Assembly: GCA_044227985.1 (NCBI GenBank)
Contig: JBGAVT010000004.1
Span: 1 to 61,868 of the forward strand
DNA: 61,868 nt
Direction: 5' to 3'
Source: CAZUNB01 sp044227985
Lineage (GTDB): Bacteria; Patescibacteriota; Saccharimonadia; Saccharimonadales; JAGPDM01
Shown: piece by piece, positions 58,012 to 61,868 of the stretch
How the letters are laid out: each line of letters starts with the position of its first letter
Numbering within the stretch: the stretch's first letter is position 1
Translations under genes and position numbers: made by a program
Notes under the pieces: generated by a model
Told to the model about the DNA's origin: nothing
Databases searched by the model: none
What the model saw: the letters and a program-made list of their open reading frames with translations, nothing else

Positions 58012-58953
58012 ATGGATTCCAAAAAGATAATGTTATTTTCGGGAAACTCCAACCTATCACTAGCAAAAGAAATCACAGAAAATCTTGGTATAGAATTAGG
58101 CAACGCTCAGATTGATAGTTTTAGCGATGGTGAAACAAGAGTTAAGATTAATCAACCAGTTCGTGGCGATGACGTTTTTATTTTGCAGAGTACCAGCTTT
58201 CCACCTAATCAGAATTATATGGAGTTATTTATTACGCTCGATGCGTTACGTCGTGCATCAGCTGGACGGATCACAGTTGTTCTTCCGTATTTTGGTTACG
58301 CCCGCCAAGATCGTAAAGACCGTCCGAGAGTGCCGATTACCGCTAAATTAATTGCTAATCTTCTGACAGCCGCCGGTGCTGATCGTGTAGTCACTGTTGA
58401 TTTACATGCTCACCAAATACAGGGTTTTTTCGATATTCCGCTTGATCATATTTACGCTGTTAATCTTTTTGTTGAGCGACTCAAGCAGGTTACTGATAAT
58501 CCGGTTGTTATCAGTCCAGATGCTGGTGCCGTTAAAATGGCACTCGGTTTCGCGAAACGATTAAATTGTGAAATTGGTATCGTCGATAAGCGTCGTATGA
58601 GTGATCGGGAGACACTTGCAGCCTATGTGCTCGGAGACATCGAAGGAAAAGATGCAATTTTGACTGATGATATTGTCGCCACAGCTGGCTCATTAGTCTC
58701 TGCTGCTGAAGCTTTAAAAAAAGCAGGCGCCAAGCGAGTATTCGCGGTTGCTACCCATGGTGTTTTATCCGGGCCAGCGCTTCAGCGACTCGAAACCAGT
58801 GGAATTGAAACTTTATTTACAACCAACACCATTGAGCAGCCACCAGAGAAAATAAATCATCCAAAAATTGAGGTTCTCAGTATAGCTAATCTGCTTTCTG
58901 AGGCAATCCGTCGTATTCATAATGCTGATTCTATCAGCAGCTTATTTGACTAG
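58012..58953 (+). CDS. prs: Ribose-phosphate pyrophosphokinase
   Basis: PRPP synthase transfers pyrophosphate from ATP to ribose-5-phosphate. The 313-aa protein from ATG 58012 (AAGGA 9 nt upstream) has SGNSNLSLAKEI, FSDGETRVKINQPVRGDDVF, YFGYARQDRKDRPRVPITAK, VDLHAHQIQGFFDIPLDH and the lysine loop VDKRR. The ribose-phosphate loop reads DDIVATAGSL (usual DDmiDTaGT), a mild variation. A TTG at 57982 would add 10 residues. purF starts 74 bp downstream, and its substrate is the product of Prs. Confidence 0.96.
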   Translation: MDSKKIMLFSGNSNLSLAKEITENLGIELGNAQIDSFSDGETRVKINQPVRGDDVFILQSTSFPPNQNYMELFITLDALRRASAGRITVVLPYFGYARQDRKDRPRVPITAKLIANLLTAAGADRVVTVDLHAHQIQGFFDIPLDHIYAVNLFVERLKQVTDNPVVISPDAGAVKMALGFAKRLNCEIGIVDKRRMSDRETLAAYVLGDIEGKDAILTDDIVATAGSLVSAAEALKKAGAKRVFAVATHGVLSGPALQRLETSGIETLFTTNTIEQPPEKINHPKIEVLSIANLLSEAIRRIHNADSISSLFD

Positions 58954-59027
58954 TATGCTTTGTACAAAGTGTCTATCTTCTTACTGCTAATCTTGCTATA
59001 ATTATCTACCTATAAGGAGAGCAGCAC

Positions 59028-60533
59028 ATGTGTGCAATTGTCGGTATCATCGATTCCTCACCCGTCAACCAGACGCTGTACGACGCCATGATAATGCTCC
59101 AACACCGCGGACAAGATGCAGCTGGGATCATGACAAGCGACCCTGATGCAACGATTCATAGCTACAAGAATAATGGCTTAGTCCAAGACATCTTTAAAGC
59201 TAAGCAAATGCAGGACCTTACTGGAATGATTGGTATTGGGCATTGTCGCTACCCAACAGCTGGATGTGACTCAGCCTCAGAAGCTCAGCCATTTTTTGTT
59301 AGCAGTCCTTTCGGTATTGGCTTGGCACATAACGGCAACATAACTAATGCAGTTCAGCTTAAGAAAGAGCTGTTCGAGAAGAAGCACCGTCATGTTAGTA
59401 CAACCTCTGATTCTGAAGTTTTGCTGAATGTTTTGGCTGATAATCTTGAAGTAGTTGACTCGGTAAAGATGACGCCAGATGATTTATTCAATGCTGTCGC
59501 CCGATTGCACGATATTGTCCGAGGTGCTTATGCATTTGTGGCTATGATTGCTGGTTATGGAGTGCTCGGTGTGCGTGACCCATATGGCATTCGCCCGCTC
59601 GTGATTGGTCAAAGAGAAACTCCTGATAAAACTGATTATATGATTGCATCCGAATCGGTAGCACTAGAGGCTTTAGGCTTTAAATTTATGCGTGATGTTG
59701 AACCAGGTGAGGCGGTATTTATTGATAAGTATGGTGATTTTAGCGCCAAGCAATGTGCTAAAAATCCTCGTCTCGTACCGTGCGCATTTGAATATGTTTA
59801 CTTTGCTAGACCTGATTCAGTCATGAATGGTATTTCTGTTTATGATTCCCGCGTTTTGATGGGCAACAAGCTGGCTGAGAATATCAAGAAAAATTATCAA
59901 GACATTCTCAAGCAGATCGATGTGGTCATGCCAGTTCCCGACAGTGGTAGAACTGCTGCCTTACAATTATCAAAAAACCTCAATCTTGAGTATAGTGGTG
60001 GCCTGGTTAAGAACCGTTACATTGGTCGAACGTTTATTATGAGCAGTCAAGCAGAACGCCGTAACTCTGTTCGAAAGAAATTGAACACGATTAATTCTCA
60101 GTTTAAAGGTAGAAATGTTCTTTTGGTTGATGACTCACTCGTACGAGGTAATACATCAAAGAAGTTGATTGAAATGGCGCGGGCTGCTGGTGCGAATAAA
60201 GTATTTTTCGCTACTGCTGCACCACCAATTATTTCACCGAACGTGTATGGTATCGATATGCCAACACGAGATGAGATGGTAGCGCATAATCGTACTGAAA
60301 AACAGGTAGCTGAGCACATTGGTGCAGATGCCATGATTTATCAAAAGGTTGATGATCTACGCGATAGCATTATCGATTTAAACCCAAAAATTAAACAACT
60401 AGACATGTCGTGTTTCACCGGTGAGTATGTGACAGGTGATATCGATGATACTTATCTTGAGCACCTTAACCAAATTCGTATTGAGTTGGCAGCCAGAAAG
60501 AAACTGAGTGAAAAACTAATAGTAAATGGATAG
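59028..60533 (+). CDS. purF: Amidophosphoribosyltransferase
   Basis: PurF makes phosphoribosylamine from PRPP and glutamine, the first step of purine synthesis. The 501-aa protein starts MCAIVGI, so Cys2 is the Ntn nucleophile with no propeptide. LQHRGQDAAGI, GHCRYPTAG, SEAQPFFV, FEYVYFARPDS and the PRPP loop VLLVDDSLVRGNTSKK follow. The Bacillus-type [4Fe-4S] ligands are not conserved (NVYGIDMP; only one Cys in MSCFTGEY), and the sequence follows the E. coli enzyme. AAGGAG precedes the ATG. It lies after prs and overlaps the next gene by 8 nt. Confidence 0.97.
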   Translation: MCAIVGIIDSSPVNQTLYDAMIMLQHRGQDAAGIMTSDPDATIHSYKNNGLVQDIFKAKQMQDLTGMIGIGHCRYPTAGCDSASEAQPFFVSSPFGIGLAHNGNITNAVQLKKELFEKKHRHVSTTSDSEVLLNVLADNLEVVDSVKMTPDDLFNAVARLHDIVRGAYAFVAMIAGYGVLGVRDPYGIRPLVIGQRETPDKTDYMIASESVALEALGFKFMRDVEPGEAVFIDKYGDFSAKQCAKNPRLVPCAFEYVYFARPDSVMNGISVYDSRVLMGNKLAENIKKNYQDILKQIDVVMPVPDSGRTAALQLSKNLNLEYSGGLVKNRYIGRTFIMSSQAERRNSVRKKLNTINSQFKGRNVLLVDDSLVRGNTSKKLIEMARAAGANKVFFATAAPPIISPNVYGIDMPTRDEMVAHNRTEKQVAEHIGADAMIYQKVDDLRDSIIDLNPKIKQLDMSCFTGEYVTGDIDDTYLEHLNQIRIELAARKKLSEKLIVNG

Positions 60534-61218
60534 TCAGAAAACAACAAACCAACGTCTTTCATTTCGAGAGAGAACATTAGATGACAAAATTCAAATCGTC
60601 ATTATCTGGATACTACGAGTCATCGCATTAATAGTCAGCATCTTCAGCCTAGTTAGTCATGGTAATATCGAGCTAATTCTAATCTGTATAATTGGGCTAC
60701 TACTGCTATTTTTGCCTGATATAATTGAATATCGCTACAGCGTAAGTCTACCGATGGAATACAGTTTTCTAATTGTTGCTTTTATGTTTAGCTCGATATT
60801 TCTTGGTGAGCTAGGTGATTACTACGAAAAATTTTGGTGGTGGGACGATGTACTACACTTAAGTGCCGGTGTCATGACGGGCTTTGCCGGCTTCTTGCTC
60901 CTGTATACGTTGGTAGTGTCTAAGCGCCTACAAGCTAACTTATTTATTGTTAGTTTTCTGGCGTTTGGTATTGCTGCATTATTCGGTGTTCTATGGGAAA
61001 TAGTAGAGTTCAGTTTTGATCATACAATTGGCACGAATATGCAAAATGGCAGTTTGTCGGATACGATGTTTGATTTGATTATTGATCTTGTAGGAGCTTC
61101 GATTAGTATTACAGCTGGCTATTTTTTCATGAGGAGTCAAAGACACACTGGACTATTTTCACAATTTATTAATAATTTTATACAGTCAAATCCACACTTA
61201 AAAAGCAGAAAGAATTAA
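60526..61218 (+). CDS. YjdF/DUF2238-like inner membrane protein
   Basis: The 230-aa protein has six or seven hydrophobic segments and the family features: WWDDVLHLSAGVMTGFAGFLLLY, FGVLWEIVEFSFDHTIGTN (W E.vE...D..G.N) and SLSDTMFDLIIDLVGASI. DUF2238 proteins have no firm function. It overlaps purF by 8 nt (ATGGATAG) and its stop overlaps the next start (TAATG), so it is part of a purF-membrane protein-peptidase transcription unit. Confidence 0.8.
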   Translation: MDSQKTTNQRLSFRERTLDDKIQIVIIWILRVIALIVSIFSLVSHGNIELILICIIGLLLLFLPDIIEYRYSVSLPMEYSFLIVAFMFSSIFLGELGDYYEKFWWWDDVLHLSAGVMTGFAGFLLLYTLVVSKRLQANLFIVSFLAFGIAALFGVLWEIVEFSFDHTIGTNMQNGSLSDTMFDLIIDLVGASISITAGYFFMRSQRHTGLFSQFINNFIQSNPHLKSRKN

Positions 61219-61868
61219 TGCCCCGAATCAAATTTCCTCGACGTTTGAAGCCAGGATCAGTAGTTCGGGTTGTAGCACCAAGCGATCCATTGACGAAGCT
61301 TAGCAAACTAGAAATATCGACAAGTGAGCAATATTTGTGTTCACTTGGTCTCGAGGTGGAGTATGGCAATTCGGCGAAAATAGGTGATCAGTCAATTGCC
61401 GGTCGTTGTCGTGATTTATACGAAGCATTTGCAGATCCAAAGGTGGGATTAGTCTTGGCTGCTGCTGGTGGGTATATTGAAAGTGAATTAGTGGCAGCTT
61501 TAAAATTTAAGAAGCTTCGAGGTGATAAAAAGTTTTTTTGTGGCTATTCAGATAATACGGTTTTAGTTGCGACAATACATAAAGCGCTTAACATCTCAAC
61601 ATTGTACGGCCCTAATTTTTCTAGTTTCTCCCAAGCCGAAGGAAGTGATTATACGCGCAAGTATTTCGAAAAAATTATTTTCTCCACGCACTCTTTTTCT
61701 ATCGATCCTTCACTTATATGGTTTGATAAAACATATAAGGACAACGACGTGAGTGTTACTAGTCATAAAAATCTAGGTTGGAAAAGTCTAGGTGCCGAGG
61801 CTACAGTTGAAGGTCAGTTAGTCATTGGTCATTTTGGTTCATTGTTAAATTTGGCAGCGGTTAACGTC
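61218..61868 (+). CDS. S66-family LD-carboxypeptidase/MccF-like serine peptidase, 3' part beyond the window
   Basis: From ATG 61218, 217 codons run open to the window end. The sequence fits peptidase family S66: VVRVVAPSDPLTKLS at the N-terminus, LYEAFADPKVGLVLAAAGGY, and the nucleophile in FCGYSDNTVLVATIH (Ser in GYSD), followed by STLYGPNFSSF. Family members trim murein tetrapeptides (LdcA) or inactivate microcin C (MccF); the variant AAGGYIE segment looks closer to MccF-like proteins. The Glu-His part of the triad lies beyond the edge. Confidence 0.85.
   Translation, partial: MPRIKFPRRLKPGSVVRVVAPSDPLTKLSKLEISTSEQYLCSLGLEVEYGNSAKIGDQSIAGRCRDLYEAFADPKVGLVLAAAGGYIESELVAALKFKKLRGDKKFFCGYSDNTVLVATIHKALNISTLYGPNFSSFSQAEGSDYTRKYFEKIIFSTHSFSIDPSLIWFDKTYKDNDVSVTSHKNLGWKSLGAEATVEGQLVIGHFGSLLNLAAVNV

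Noticed and set aside
1..61868. An alternative genetic code with UGA as Gly, as in some CPR groups
   Set aside because: TGA acts as a normal stop at many gene ends (for example pheS and the ABC gene) and no conserved domain needs read-through.
1..61868. CRISPR arrays or other direct-repeat arrays
   Set aside because: No regular repeat-spacer pattern was seen; the only strong DNA repeats lie inside the genes at 13295 and 54052 and keep the reading frame.

Overview
This window most likely comes from a Patescibacteria/CPR bacterium, and Candidatus Saccharibacteria (TM7) or a close relative fits best. The reasons are: compact genes of AT-rich composition read with the standard code (ordinary TGA stops, no in-frame TGA needed), many genes whose start codon lies only 5-8 nt after a -10 hexamer (leaderless mRNAs), two FemAB-type peptidoglycan ligases, LPXTG-like surface proteins, many lineage-restricted unknowns, and two small acidic proteins resembling the CPR family DUF5663. 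The lineage assignment is inference; no rRNA gene is present to prove it.

Layout. 1-12.4 kb: end of an unknown gene, a short MurE-like ligase, two FemX-like genes, a coiled-coil protein, tsaD, valS with a possible small leaderless ORF in front, a HIT protein, a PurM-like protein and an LPG-synthase/flippase-like membrane protein. 12.5 kb: tRNA-Ser(CGA). 12.9-18.5 kb: a glycine-rich mini membrane protein, a large NHL-repeat surface protein with a LAKTG anchor, a secreted unknown and an unusual aquaporin. 18.7-25.3 kb: a two-gene ABC exporter, NAD(P)HX dehydratase, an anchored unknown and an M48-like protein that has lost its zinc site. 25.4-31.6 kb: SDR, membrane protein, a DUF11/PKD surface protein with an IPKTG anchor, and a peroxiredoxin operon. 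31.6-35.5 kb: FMN reductase, an AlsS-like ThDP enzyme, aldehyde dehydrogenase and a small zinc-ribbon protein. 35.7-38.7 kb: a membrane-anchored cutinase/VWA/PKD protein. 38.7-44.0 kb: pheS, hydrolase, C39-like protein and pheT in one overlapping operon, then DUF1761. 44.1-46.5 kb: ilvB-ilvN-DUF2000. 46.5-48.2 kb: structured noncoding DNA, a nitrilase-family gene and an FKBP.

48.2-56.0 kb is the least explained part: six genes in three transcription units, each behind nearly the same strong promoter (TTGACAAATAT, then TGCTAT after a 17-bp spacer). Two of the units end with a DUF5663-like acidic protein of about 110 aa. The large proteins have no recognisable domain, carry low-complexity, hydrophobic or coiled-coil parts, and one contains recent DNA-level repeats. 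This is the best candidate here for an undescribed system.

56.0-61.9 kb: a long ketol-acid reductoisomerase strikingly like the plant chloroplast enzyme, msrB, prs, a PurF of the E. coli (cluster-free) type, a YjdF-like membrane protein and the start of an S66 LD-carboxypeptidase/MccF-like gene.

Together the genes suggest a small-genome, probably host-attached cell with an elaborate surface. It retains or has acquired some anabolic steps (acetolactate synthase, KARI, PurF, PurM-like) that are unusual for such organisms. IlvD, the leucine genes and most pur genes are not in this window.
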